Assembly (NCBI GenBank): GCA_905221605.1
Contig: CAJNDS010002527.1
Span: forward strand, 129,501 to 193,500
Origin: Symbiodinium natans
Taxonomy: Eukaryota > Sar > Dinophyceae > Suessiales > Symbiodiniaceae
DNA: 64,000 nucleotides
Direction: 5' to 3'
Part shown: positions 20,432 to 29,610 of the stretch, in pieces
Numbering within the stretch: position 1 is the first letter of the stretch
Layout of the letters: each line of letters begins with the position of its first letter
Translations under genes and position numbers: made by a program
Notes under the pieces: generated by a model
Seen by the model: only the letters and a program-made list of their open reading frames with translations
What the model was told of the DNA's origin: nothing
The model's database searches: none

Positions 20432-22168
20432 ATGGAGAGAGCCGTGCTCGGAGGCTCCAGGCAAGGAGTTCGTCAGAGAACTGCCCAGCTGCATGCTGTG
20501 CCTGAAGAATCAGAGCTGGCCCTTCACCTTTACCGACAGTTTGCGTGGGGTCACCAAAGCTTGGCCCAAATTAGGTTAACAGCCAGACTGGCCAAGGAGG
20601 AGCTGCAGCTTCGCGGGGCAGCTGTGCCGAGGCACCTTTCAGTGCTGGCAGATCTCGGAGGTGCCACAGATTTGACCCACAATCTGTGGAGGGACTTGGA
20701 GCGACGAGTGCAGCAGCCCTTTCTTCGGGTCAGCTTCGAAGTGCTTCCTTTGAAGCCCGAGCCTGGAGCAGTTCCTTTCTTCAAACCGACTGAAACTTTT
20801 GAAGCCCTCCGAAGCAAAAGACCCGAAGCTTTCAGGGAGCTGGTGCTACCGTCAACTGATAAACTAGCCAAGTTTTGGCGAGATGTTGGACAGCACCCAG
20901 CTTTGCGTATGCACCCAGTCAAGAAGGTCCCAAACTATGAGACTCGGGCGGTCCCACTCGTTCTTCACGGAGATGGAGTTCCCGTGACTTTGATAGGTGC
21001 CTCTCAGAAAAGTTGTGCCTTCGTCAGCTGGCGAAGCCTGCTATGTGAACGTGCTGCCTCAAGATGTCAGCACCAACTCATATGTGCTGTCTGGACCGAC
21101 ATGATCATCACAGGGCGAGGGGGGGGATCCACCGTCGAGAGCCTTTGGGCTATCGTTTGCGACTCTTTCGACAGGGCCCTGGACGAAGCAAGTACACATA
21201 GCCGGCCTTTTCCACTTTTAGTGTTTGCCAGCGGAGACCTGGAGTGGTTTAGCTTGGCACATGGTCTTCCCAGATGGAATTCGTTGAATCCTTGTGGGTT
21301 GTGCCGAGTTGCACGACAGACAATGTTCCACTACAAGCGGGTGCCCACCGTGCCAGCAGACACTTGGCATGTGCCCAGAGATGGTTGCCACGTTTTGTGC
21401 CGGAAGACTCTCTGCCCGGCCTCTGTGTTCCCCGACCTCATGCACACGAAACACCTTGGCGTGGACCAGAGAATCTGTGGGTCAGTCGTTTGGCTGCTGA
21501 TACACCAAGTCATGGAAGGCGACGTCGAAGCCAATCGCCGACAGCTGGTGACAGAGATACATGCCCACCGACAGCAGCCCAGCGACAGGCCAGTCAGGAG
21601 GCTTACAGCCGGGATGTATTTGGGCAAGACCAGCGATGCCGACTGCCTGCAGTCCTACCCGTGCTTGCGAGCCAAAGCGGCCGAGACCAGAGCGACTTTG
21701 GCGGCCCTGAAGGACGTTTGGCGGGAACGTATGGATGCTGGGAACGAGCTTCATGTCCTGACAAACATCGTGCTGGATCTCAGCAATTTCATCGACACAG
21801 AGGTTGCCGCGTCTCAGGAATGGCATCCCACTGTGGAGGAGAGTGCCCAGCTGCTCACAGCTGCTGTTACCCTCACTCAGTGTCTGACGAAGCTAACAAA
21901 AGACTACCTCCGGCAAGGGAGGCATCTTTTTCAACTGACTTTCAAGTCTCACTGGCTCATACACTGTATGCAGTACTCGGAATTCATGAACCCGAAGTAC
22001 TTGTGGACCTATTCCGGCGAGGATTACATGTCCAGGTGTAAGACGTTGCTCAAGTCTTGCTTGAATGGCAGGAAGCCGTTGTCGGCACTGCAGCGGTTTG
22101 GCAGACAGTACAGCAGAGCGATCTGCGTAGAGCTGGACAAGGAGAGCCACCGACCCGTGTTTCTGTGA
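20432..22168 (+). CDS. DDE/RNase H-like transposase candidate
   Basis: 578 codons from ATG at 20,432, single exon. The order of conserved-looking acids suggests an RNase H-fold transposase of the TNP2/KDZ/Plavaka type: LVLHGDGVPV (Asp181), ASGDLEWFSLAHG (Asp269) followed by a Cys pair (NPCGLC, 288/291), the motif FPDLMHTKHLG (Asp335, His338), and near the C-terminus KSHWLIHCMQYSEFMNPKYL then TYSGEDYM (Glu530). The D-x-x-H-x4-G pattern and the NP..W...GED ending are what I know from large dinoflagellate gene families. It would be the enzyme that moves the TIR element around it. Spliced-leader-like sequence lies 36 bases upstream. No intron or frameshift seen, so it may be intact. The family call is inference; which acids are catalytic is not proven. 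Confidence 0.7.
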   Translation: MERAVLGGSRQGVRQRTAQLHAVPEESELALHLYRQFAWGHQSLAQIRLTARLAKEELQLRGAAVPRHLSVLADLGGATDLTHNLWRDLERRVQQPFLRVSFEVLPLKPEPGAVPFFKPTETFEALRSKRPEAFRELVLPSTDKLAKFWRDVGQHPALRMHPVKKVPNYETRAVPLVLHGDGVPVTLIGASQKSCAFVSWRSLLCERAASRCQHQLICAVWTDMIITGRGGGSTVESLWAIVCDSFDRALDEASTHSRPFPLLVFASGDLEWFSLAHGLPRWNSLNPCGLCRVARQTMFHYKRVPTVPADTWHVPRDGCHVLCRKTLCPASVFPDLMHTKHLGVDQRICGSVVWLLIHQVMEGDVEANRRQLVTEIHAHRQQPSDRPVRRLTAGMYLGKTSDADCLQSYPCLRAKAAETRATLAALKDVWRERMDAGNELHVLTNIVLDLSNFIDTEVAASQEWHPTVEESAQLLTAAVTLTQCLTKLTKDYLRQGRHLFQLTFKSHWLIHCMQYSEFMNPKYLWTYSGEDYMSRCKTLLKSCLNGRKPLSALQRFGRQYSRAICVELDKESHRPVFL

Positions 22169-22242
22169 CCAGGCCGAAAATAGCCTCTCGGTAATTAAGC
22201 ACTTGCGTGCCTGCTCGTGGCACTCATTGACAGTATCTGTAT

Positions 22243-22263
22243 CGCAATGCACGTTGGCTCAAG
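22243..22263 (+). other. relict spliced-leader-like sequence (14/21; last ten identical)
   Basis: Ends in TTGGCTCAAG, identical to the last ten bases of the dinoflagellate leader, 51 bases before the ATG at 22,314. Confidence 0.6.
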
Positions 22264-22313
22264 ATCTGTAGTTTAGGTTCCCAGCCCCTGTCCCTAGGAT
22301 TGCCTTGTAAGCC

Positions 22314-23336
22314 ATGGAGCTGTCTGTTCGCAGCCGGATGAGAGTTTTGGAGACCGTGACTGTGTCCAAGCTGCAAGAGGCCACGGAGGAGGGTCTCAAG
22401 CAGCTGGGCCATCGAAGCCTGGAGCGGCTGATCCACGGACTCGACAATATGACATGGAAAACGGCCCTCACCGGCCACCTGCCTCAGGTCTGCGCCATGG
22501 AGGCCCTGTTGCTGTGTCTCCTGCACGTCTGCACCAACGGCCTGTTGCCACACAAGATGCTTGAGAAGGCGTTGCTTGCTTGCCACTCAGCGTCGAACTT
22601 CGACATGAACAAGCCTGCCAATGCCACGGGCCCGAATTGGAAGGAAACTTGCATCAAGTATTTGCTCATGAGGCTGCGAATGATCACAGCCAAGATCCGA
22701 GAGCTTGCTGGGAACAAGCGTCTGCGGGAGCAGGTTTTCAAAAAAACCTCGCAGCAGCAACAGCAAAGTCTGATGAAGCTTTGCCGGGTAATCAACCCGG
22801 AACTGCAAGAATGCCAGTCCACCGAGCAAACCTTGGCGGTTCAGGATGGCCAAACATCCGACGAAGAAAGGGCCATCGAGGCCAACTTCAAGCTCTTGAC
22901 TGCCGAAACACCTGAGAGGGTCCCAGCCACAGTGTCCTCTGCTAGCAGCTCTGCGAAGAAGCCCAGCAGCGACTTTCTCTCAGAAGCAACGAAGCGTGCC
23001 CTGCAAGCAGCCATGGCGACCAGCCCGGCGAAGCCTCTCAGCAAGAAGGCCAGGATGGAGGCAGCCCGAGAGCCTGAGGCAGCAGAGGAGGCTGAGGCTG
23101 AGGCTGAGGAGCCCCCGGTTCTCAAGAAACCAGCCTGCCGGAAACACTTCAAGAAGCCGGATGCAGCCAAGCAAGAAGAGTTGTTTGCCGACGGCTTCCC
23201 TTTGGAGCACTACGGGTGCTCCAGGTGCAGAAAGAAGCCCCACGGCTGTTCTCAGTGCAAGGCGTGGGCAGTGGAGGGACGCAAGGGATACTTTATCACA
23301 TCCACTGGCAAGGTTGCTCGGAAGAAGCAAGGGTAG
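22314..23336 (+). CDS. helical protein with C-terminal Cys4 zinc-binding motif
   Basis: 340 codons from ATG at 22,314 (GCCATGG). Residues 1-185 are helical with Leu-rich segments (MEALLLCLLHVCTNGLL) and a poly-Gln stretch near 147-151. Residues about 205-275 are Ala/Glu/Ser/Lys-rich and probably disordered. The C-terminus has a Cys4 site, Cys302, 305, 312 and 315 (C-x2-C-x6-C-x2-C, in YGCSRCRKKPHGCSQCKAW), followed by a basic tail. This suggests a nucleic-acid or chromatin binding role, by inference. It starts 146 bp after the transposase-like ORF and has spliced-leader-like sequence between them. No known family recognised. Confidence 0.75.
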   Translation: MELSVRSRMRVLETVTVSKLQEATEEGLKQLGHRSLERLIHGLDNMTWKTALTGHLPQVCAMEALLLCLLHVCTNGLLPHKMLEKALLACHSASNFDMNKPANATGPNWKETCIKYLLMRLRMITAKIRELAGNKRLREQVFKKTSQQQQQSLMKLCRVINPELQECQSTEQTLAVQDGQTSDEERAIEANFKLLTAETPERVPATVSSASSSAKKPSSDFLSEATKRALQAAMATSPAKPLSKKARMEAAREPEAAEEAEAEAEEPPVLKKPACRKHFKKPDAAKQEELFADGFPLEHYGCSRCRKKPHGCSQCKAWAVEGRKGYFITSTGKVARKKQG

Positions 23337-23443
23337 ACTGTAGCGGTAGCGAGCCGGTTTTGAGGTCAGCCTGCGACAGGCTGGAAAAAATCAAAGGGGA
23401 GAGCGTCTCGAAGCACATACTTTCGGTTTGAAATCTTGATTGT

Positions 23444-23464
23444 CTGCAGCCATTTCGCCTCGAG
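23444..23464 (+). other. relict spliced-leader-like sequence (16/21)
   Basis: Ungapped match with AGCCATTT intact in the centre and CTCGAG at the end; 16 of 21 bases agree. It lies 34 bases before the ATG at 23,498. Confidence 0.6.
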
Positions 23465-23497
23465 CTTCTTAGTTTCTTCTGCACCCCTCCCTCCAGC

Positions 23498-23941
23498 ATG
23501 GGAGCCAGAAAGGCAAAACCCTCACAGCAGAAGACTGTGAAGAGCGGCCAAGAGAAGAACCAGAAGCTTGACACTGCTAGCGAGTCAGAGGCGGAAGCCA
23601 GCAACTCAGCAGCAGGGCCAACTGTGGAAGTCTTGGACAGCCCGGAGAAACCGCAGGGGCTCTTGAAGGAACGGATCCAAGCAGAGGACACACTCTGGCT
23701 GCTGGGCCACTTCGGGGCCAAGGCGCAAAAGTTCTTGTCCAAGCACCCTGAGAAGAAAGAGTTCTTCAAGGAAGCCTTGGAAAGAGCCAGTCTGTACGAA
23801 AAGAAGGCCAAACACATCTTGAAGAGGAACCTCTTCAACTTGAGGGCGGACAGCAGTTTCGACCACTCTGCAGCCCGATGGCATGCTGTGCAGCTCTCTG
23901 TTCTCTGCACCCAACACACCCGTGCTCTGAAAACTGAGTAG
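23498..23941 (+). CDS. small basic protein, unknown
   Basis: 147 codons from ATG at 23,498. Lys/Glu/Ser-rich N-terminus (about 50 residues), then helical segments (TLWLLGHFGAKAQKFLSK, EFFKEALERASLYEKKAKHI) and a short C-terminal region with SSFDHSAARWHAVQL. No catalytic or metal-binding motif seen. It is the last cargo ORF, about 70 bp before the right AT-rich subterminal block of the TIR element, and has spliced-leader-like sequence upstream. Function unknown. Confidence 0.65.
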   Translation: MGARKAKPSQQKTVKSGQEKNQKLDTASESEAEASNSAAGPTVEVLDSPEKPQGLLKERIQAEDTLWLLGHFGAKAQKFLSKHPEKKEFFKEALERASLYEKKAKHILKRNLFNLRADSSFDHSAARWHAVQLSVLCTQHTRALKTE

Positions 23942-24009
23942 TCGCTGCCTCGAAGACTTGAAAAAGGGCCGCCTGGAAAACATAACCATGTATGACTCAA
24001 ACCTGAAAA

Positions 24010-24141
24010 TAACAATTTTTTAGTATAAAAATAGACTATTTTCATAGTTAAATTTTAACTTTGGGGATAAGATAAATTTTAACTATTTTTATGAAATAGT
24101 ATTAATTTTAACTATTAGTTTATTTTTAACTATATAGTCTA
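24010..24141. repeat. right AT-rich subterminal block
   Basis: Repeats of TTAACTATTAGTTTA, GTTAAATTTTAAC and AAATTTTAACTATTTTTAT-like motifs, matching the left subterminal block in composition and motif content. Confidence 0.7.
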
Positions 24142-24167
24142 TAAATAGCCTAATCGGAGCCTCGGGG
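24142..24167 (-). repeat. right terminal inverted repeat, 26 bp
   Basis: Read on the minus strand it starts CCCCGAGGCTCCG; 24/26 identical to the left repeat. It also supplies the last codons and the stop of the interrupted minus-strand gene. Confidence 0.85.
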
Positions 24168-24169
24168 TC
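24168..24169. other. candidate 2-bp target-site duplication (right TC)
   Basis: Matches the TC at 15,834-15,835 on the other side of the TIR element. Confidence 0.55.
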
Positions 24170-26452
24170 CTGCGTCACGAGCATATGCTCTCGTGCGCAC
24201 CAGATCATGAAAAGATCGCTCGTAGCGAATGTGCGCAGCTGTTGGAGAAGTAGACAGGGTCTGTTCTGACTCTTGAATAGATGACGCCGGAGCTGATTTG
24301 CGCAATCTTCGTCTCTTCGCCGGCTGGGATGAAGTTGATGTCTCTGCTTGGGCCAGAAGCCTATTCAGAGTTTTCTCGCCTTCGTGAATCTTCTTGATCA
24401 ACCTTTCGTATTGAGCCTTCTTCTCTAACCGGGCTGCGTCCGGTTTGCCGGTTTTTCCAGTATGCTTAATAGCTTTGACACAAAGATCGCAGTGCTCAAG
24501 CAGCGTGCAGACGTTCGTCTCTCTGTCGGCGTTCCCGAAAGCATACTTCCTGACGGCCTCCAAGTCATGAATTTCTTGATGAATGGGAACCTTGCATTCA
24601 GCAGACATTGCGATGAGCTCATCGAGACGCTTGTTAACTAAAACGCAAGGCATAGCAGCATCCTTGTACTTCTCACTTTTGACGTCCAACTGAATCATGA
24701 GTTTATGCTGCAGAAGAGCATCCCAAATCTTGTCCTTGTCCAGCTCGGTAGGATGATTGGCCGGCAGCTTGAAGTACTTCCACATACCTTTGGTTATCAC
24801 AAACTTCTTGTTGTCCAAGCAGTATTCCTGCACAGATAACAGAACATTCTTGAGCTTGTCCAAGAAGACATCTCGCTCGTCTTGACTCTCCGGGTCGACC
24901 GGAACATGCAGGTTGGGGTGTGGTTCTTCGGAACGTTTGCGAGGCTTGAGTCCGCAGGCTTCTCGCATGCGATCTTCCGTTAAAGGTTGGGCAGCGTAGG
25001 TCTCGATCATGCTGCGACACGTTTCAGCGCTTTCGGAAATCTCGAATGCATGCTGTAGGCGCAGAGCCGCTGCGATACAAGGTTCGCTTTTCAAAAAAGA
25101 TTTCAGCCCATCATCTTTTCGGAAATAGCCATCTTGATGAGCGTCTGGGTAGTGGACATCAATGGGCGCCTTCAATGAAGCGTGCTTTCGGTTCCCATAC
25201 TAAGCCACGTCTGAAAACAGAGTAGAAATATTTCTCGCTGACTCCAGTGAACCTGATCATGCTGTTCACTTCGTACCTCTTCCACCCCACCAGCTCAATC
25301 ATCCTGGTCTCGTAGCCATAGGGCTTGCGTCCCGCGATGCCATCTGCTGACATGGTTTTCTTGAACAGGTCCTCCCGCATTTTTCGGCAGTTTTCGGGTT
25401 TTTCCTGCGCCGTCAAGATAAAGCATCCTGCGGCCTGTTCGACCTGTTTGCGCATCTCTGTTTCATCGTACCAAATATTTGGATCGATGAATTTGTGGTT
25501 GGGCTTGTAGACAGCGTCCAGATGCGAGCTGTACAGGGATTGGCCAACTCCTGGCACGCGTGATTGCGGAACAAAAAAAAGTAACATCGTTAACTTAGCA
25601 TGTGTCCATACGCCCTCTCAAGATCGATACACATCTATAGTCATATATTTTTTTACACTGATCATCTTGTATTGTCTTTGCTATAGTCAATAGTGAGAAT
25701 TACATCTGGTGCCTCCAGGACTGACGCCAATGAAGCAGCGCACGATGTTCTCGCCGCGCTTGGCCAAAGCGATAGCCGCTTGATTGCAGGCAAACACCTG
25801 AAAGGCGATCACTATGAAGGAGCTTGTATAAATATGTTGGCACTTGCAGGATTTAGTATATAAAATAAGCTAGACACAAATGCCGGCTGCAGCCCAAGCT
25901 GCTTCGTTGTTCAGCCAGAAAGTTTCAGCGTAAAATCTTTCCAGTCTTTCCTGAGCAACCTGCAACGCTGGATCGCCCATGTCACGCAGAAGGCGATGCG
26001 GGACGTGCAGGTACAAGTTATCACTTGCCTGTCCCTGAACAAAACTGCAGTTTTGGCCATCTTTGTCGTAGACCACGGCACAGTCCGCATACGCGATGCC
26101 GGATGTTCGTTCCTGCGGACTGTCGCACCACTCCACCACCAAGTGAAAAATTTTATCTTCTAGAAGCTTGCCTTGCAGCACGCCAGAAGCTTTTGTTAGA
26201 GAATCTGCAGTGCCTTGGCAGCGGCTACTGTATCTTTCTCCTTGCACGACGTCGGCTTGCGCATCCATCTCCTCGCCGACCACTGATCTCCCTCTGCGAG
26301 CTCTTGCGGGAATATGACCTCTCGCAGCATCCTCGCAGCTGTTCAGTAGAGAATTAGGGCCATTGTTTTCCCTCAAGAGCTTGTCGACCTCCTCCCGGAC
26401 ATTCTCGTCCGTCACAAGTCGCGCAGATCCCATTAGCCTGAAAATGCCTTCC

Positions 26453-26479
26453 AGATGCAAGAAAAATTTTCTTGCATCT
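26453..26479. repeat. 27-bp near-perfect palindrome at a frameshift
   Basis: AGATGCAAGAAAA and its complement TTTTCTTGCATCT flank one central base. The minus-strand reading frame of the helicase-like gene shifts within or right beside this palindrome. Confidence 0.8.
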
Positions 26480-29400
26480 TGCGAGAGTACTCTGAGGTGG
26501 CACGCCACGATGAAGACGAAAAGCTCCGTCGCGAAAGAAAAAAATATTACCGTCGTGGCAACGCATGTGTACATCTCCCTCCACGATCCATAGAAACATA
26601 ACGAGTTCTCGCACATGCAAATCTGTCAAGCGCAGCCGATAGGCTGCCAAGGCACCAGTAACAACGCGCAGCAGCTTCTCATCAATGTCGGGAAAACGTG
26701 TCTGGACTGAAACCCTAATACGATCAACGTACTCAGGAATGCTCGGCTCAGATGAAGAAGGTCGAGGCATGGCGCCTTGCAGGTTCATGTTGGCTTGAAT
26801 CCGCAGCTTTTCGAAATCGCTCTTGAACTTGGAAAATGTGCTTTCCGCTCCTGGAATCGTGCGTCTGGTTCTCGCTTTAGATAGAAGAGCCTGTCGCGCT
26901 TGATCTTCATCGTTTTTCTTCTGCAAAATCATGTCAAGCTCTTGCTCGATTCGCAGCTCCGGACTTGCCTCCATCATGTCTTCGCGATCTCTATCCAGGA
27001 AAGGAAAGCTTTCTTGTGTCGCTGCTTCTTCCTCATGATTCATTCCATGGCCTGGCATGAAAGTGTCTTGTGAAACGGCTCCTCCACGGACGTCTGGGCC
27101 GAAATACTCTGTCATATCTTGTCTGCCATGTCGTCCGATAGGAAAAACTTGCTGGACAAGGAAAGCGATCAGGCTTCGCATCCAATCCTCGTAAGTCTGC
27201 TCTGCTGAAAGAGGATGCTCAATGCGAGCAACAAACAACGCTTGCGTTGCAGAGTTTCTTCGCAAGAGTGTGTGCACGTACATGTAGAGAAGTGTCATCT
27301 TGTGTGGATAGTCATCTCTCAGCATTGCGATCAGGTTCCTCGTCTGGAACATAGCTTTTTCCCATTGTCTTTTGCTTCGGTAAGCAGCATTCCTAGGATC
27401 CGGCAAAAGATGAAGAGCAACTGGATAGGTTTCGAAGAAATACGCGTTTTGACGGAAGGTGCCACCCACGACTCTGGCTCGATGCTCCTGGGTGCGCACA
27501 GATGCTCCTCCCACGTAGTCGGAAAGATTCAAACGACATGTCGAACACGACCTCCAAGGATTTTCACCGACATGCTGCGCGCAGACCCAGGTGCAACAAG
27601 CAGGGCACACGGACCATCTTGGAAACAGAAGACTGTGAGTCTCGTTGCACAGGGCACATTTGATATGGGCGTTGAAGAGAATATTGGACGGCAGAGGCTG
27701 CAACTGCAAATCTTGATTCGTGCCTCCTCCTTGACTGCAGTATGCCCAAACGTACAGCCTAGCCAGCGGCGCCGCCATGTCCGGCGCGTGTTGTTGGCAT
27801 CTCATGGACGCCGCAGAGACGCCGTTGAGTTCCACCGAAAAGAAACGTTGGTTCCACCGCAAATGAAAAGTGTTTGGAACATCAGACTTGACTCTGGCAG
27901 CAGCTACATGAGGACGCAGATCAAAGCTGTTGTAGCCAAAAGACCAGGTCTGCTGTTCAGCACGCAGATTGTCTACTCGAACGTATGATCTGGCAGCTCT
28001 CCCTGGCTCTTTCACTCCAATATATAGACCTCGGACGATGGATGAAATTTGAAGTTTGAAAAACGCCATGCCCATAAGTGGCTGCAAAGACTCCACTCCC
28101 CGAAACGGAGTGCGGCCGATAGGAACAGGTGCCACTTCCCACACAAGCTTAGCTTGCGATGGGATCTGGCCAAGCATAGCCATCTGTGGCATGTTAATGC
28201 AGAGGCTTCGGCAATGCTCCAAAATACGAAAAACTTGACGAAGTCGGCTCTGGTCATCAAATTCTGGAATGTTTATGGACAGATCCAGTTCGCGCCACTG
28301 CTTGCAATCACAAACAACCGCCTTCATTTGCGTGGACACAGATGCCAAATTCTTCAGGTAGAACCAAGAGAAAAAAAAGGTCGGCAAAGCCTGTAAGACC
28401 TCCACCGGAAGCGCACCGCCCGCCTGATCTCTCCGAGTCTGCATCATGGCTTCTGTGGCCGCTTCCATGCGTGGAACTTCGTCTACAAAAGGCTTGCTGC
28501 CGTTGTCGGGATGACAACATACAATGAGCATGCGCGACACGGACAGGTCATAGTACTTCTCTAAAATGTACCTGTAGGCATTGAGCTGCAGTCTGTACTG
28601 CATGCCGGCGCAGTCGTCTAGATGCTGCAAAGGGCGCCGCATCTTCATAGAGGAGCTAAACTTCTGTCGTAGCTCGGCACTCCTTTTCCAGTCGGCAAGA
28701 AGAAATGTGCCGTCAGGAAGTCTGGCGCAGAAGTCAATGGATCCCGCCAAATTTTCCTCCTCTGCAAAAATAGTCCATTCTGTTCGCCAAGCCGTGCATT
28801 TTGGCTCACACTGCAGAAAATATCGTAAAAGACGAAATTCGGGGGATGCGGTCGGAACCTTGTGACCGTTCAAGTGTGCCTCAAACAGAAAATGCATCCA
28901 GGTCCCGTACAACGATGCTTCTGCTCCGTGGGCTTGCCATTGAAGGCGAATCTCTTCTGCTGAAAGGCACAGCATTGAGATGTGGTCTGTCAGTCCATAG
29001 ATCCTGCGCAGTGCCTGGCTGATCTGTGCTTCGTCTCGAGGAGAGGCAGCGTAAAGTTCCACCAGCTCCGGACACGCCATAGCCACGCGAGCAAATGAAA
29101 AAATAGAAGGGTTCTGCTTCAAATAGCCTGCCCTAGGCCAGCGAGGGCCGCTCATCATGGCATCGATCACCTTGGCTTCATCGAATCCAGCGCAAAAGGA
29201 ATGAATCATGCTGGTGACGGAGCCGTTGGTTCTTTTGTCATCCACGAAGTAAACATGGTCCTCAGCGCGAAAATGCACGCGCGAGTCTCGTGGATGAGGA
29301 TGCAAAAACTTGAGCACATCCACGTTAGGCACCTGTGTGAGGTCCAGCGCAGCAGGGGTTGCTGGCACCTCAACTTCACTGGCATGAAGCAGTACTGGCA

Positions 29401-29610
29401 GCTGGCCTTCCATGCAGGCGATTCTTCTGCCTTTCCTTCGCACAGCTTCCAGCCTAGATTCCGACAAACGCTTGCGTTGTGCTTGACTAAGCACATTCGC
29501 ACCTCCAACGCTGTCTGCGTTTTCAGCGTCAGAGGATTGATAACGTTCGTTCGATGGGAAATCAAGTTCAGAATGTGCTGGGAACTCGCCCGGTGATCAA
29601 TTCTGAGGGT

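Larger units (their letters stand above)
15836..24167 (+). mobile_element. 8.3-kb TIR transposon carrying six plus-strand ORFs
   Basis: The segment begins with CCCCGAGGCTCCG and ends with its reverse complement; 24 of the 26 terminal bases match as an inverted repeat, and both ends continue into AT-rich blocks rich in AGTTAAAATTT/TTAACTATTAGTT motifs. A TC dinucleotide flanks both sides. The flanks are the two halves of one minus-strand gene, and excision with one TC gives an unbroken frame across the junction (codons spelling ARDAGAQCASRRLQRIL). Cargo, all plus strand: a Lys/Ala-rich protein, a C2H2-like protein, a 79-residue protein, a DDE-like transposase candidate, a Cys4 zinc protein and a small basic protein. 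Telomere-type repeats (17.8-18.2 kb, 19.05-19.26 kb) and a tandem array (19.78-20.34 kb) lie inside. A 2-bp duplication would suit a CMC-like element better than KDZ elements, which make 8-bp duplications; this assignment is tentative. Confidence 0.75.
24168..29610 (-). pseudogene. upstream half of a split giant mobile-element gene: PD-(D/E)XK nuclease, F-box/SPRY, RING-like, D5/SF3-like helicase
   Basis: Piece 1 (about 29,610-26,470) encodes a PD-(D/E)XK nuclease: HVYFVDDKRTNGSVTSMIHS, GTWMHFLFEAH, TEW, LAGSIDF (Asp), LLADWK (D-x-K) and QLNAYRYI (Q-x3-Y), as in Cas4/RecB-type and viral exonucleases. Next come an F-box-like segment (ALPTFFFSWFYLKNLASVS), a SPRY-like region with LYIGVKEPGRAARSYV and FHLRWNQRFFSVELNG, and a RING-like cluster (CALCNETH..WSVCPACCTWVC..H..CSTCR). 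The last part is helicase-like: DGNIFFFRDGAFRLHRG, then after a frameshift ARKFFLHLEGIFRL, an exon from 25,797 (VRCFIGVSPGG), an exon from 25,550 (VGQSLYSSHL, FIDPNIWYDETEMRKQ, FILTAQEKP, KKTMSADGIAGRKPYG, VGWKRYEVN), and after a second frameshift VHYPDAHQDGYFRKDD. The P-loop Lys is absent (GQS). The frame runs into the right TIR and stops at 24,150. Domain calls are by motif only. Confidence 0.65.

Noticed and set aside
20406-20440. tRNA-like A box (TGGTGTAGTGG)
   Set aside because: No matching B box at the right distance and no cloverleaf stems; it lies in the leader of the transposase-like ORF.
25610-25705. A further copy of the TIR near TATAGTCAATAG and GGTGCCTCC
   Set aside because: Only short AT-rich words agree; the CCCCGAGGCTCCG terminus is missing and the stretch lies in an inferred intron.
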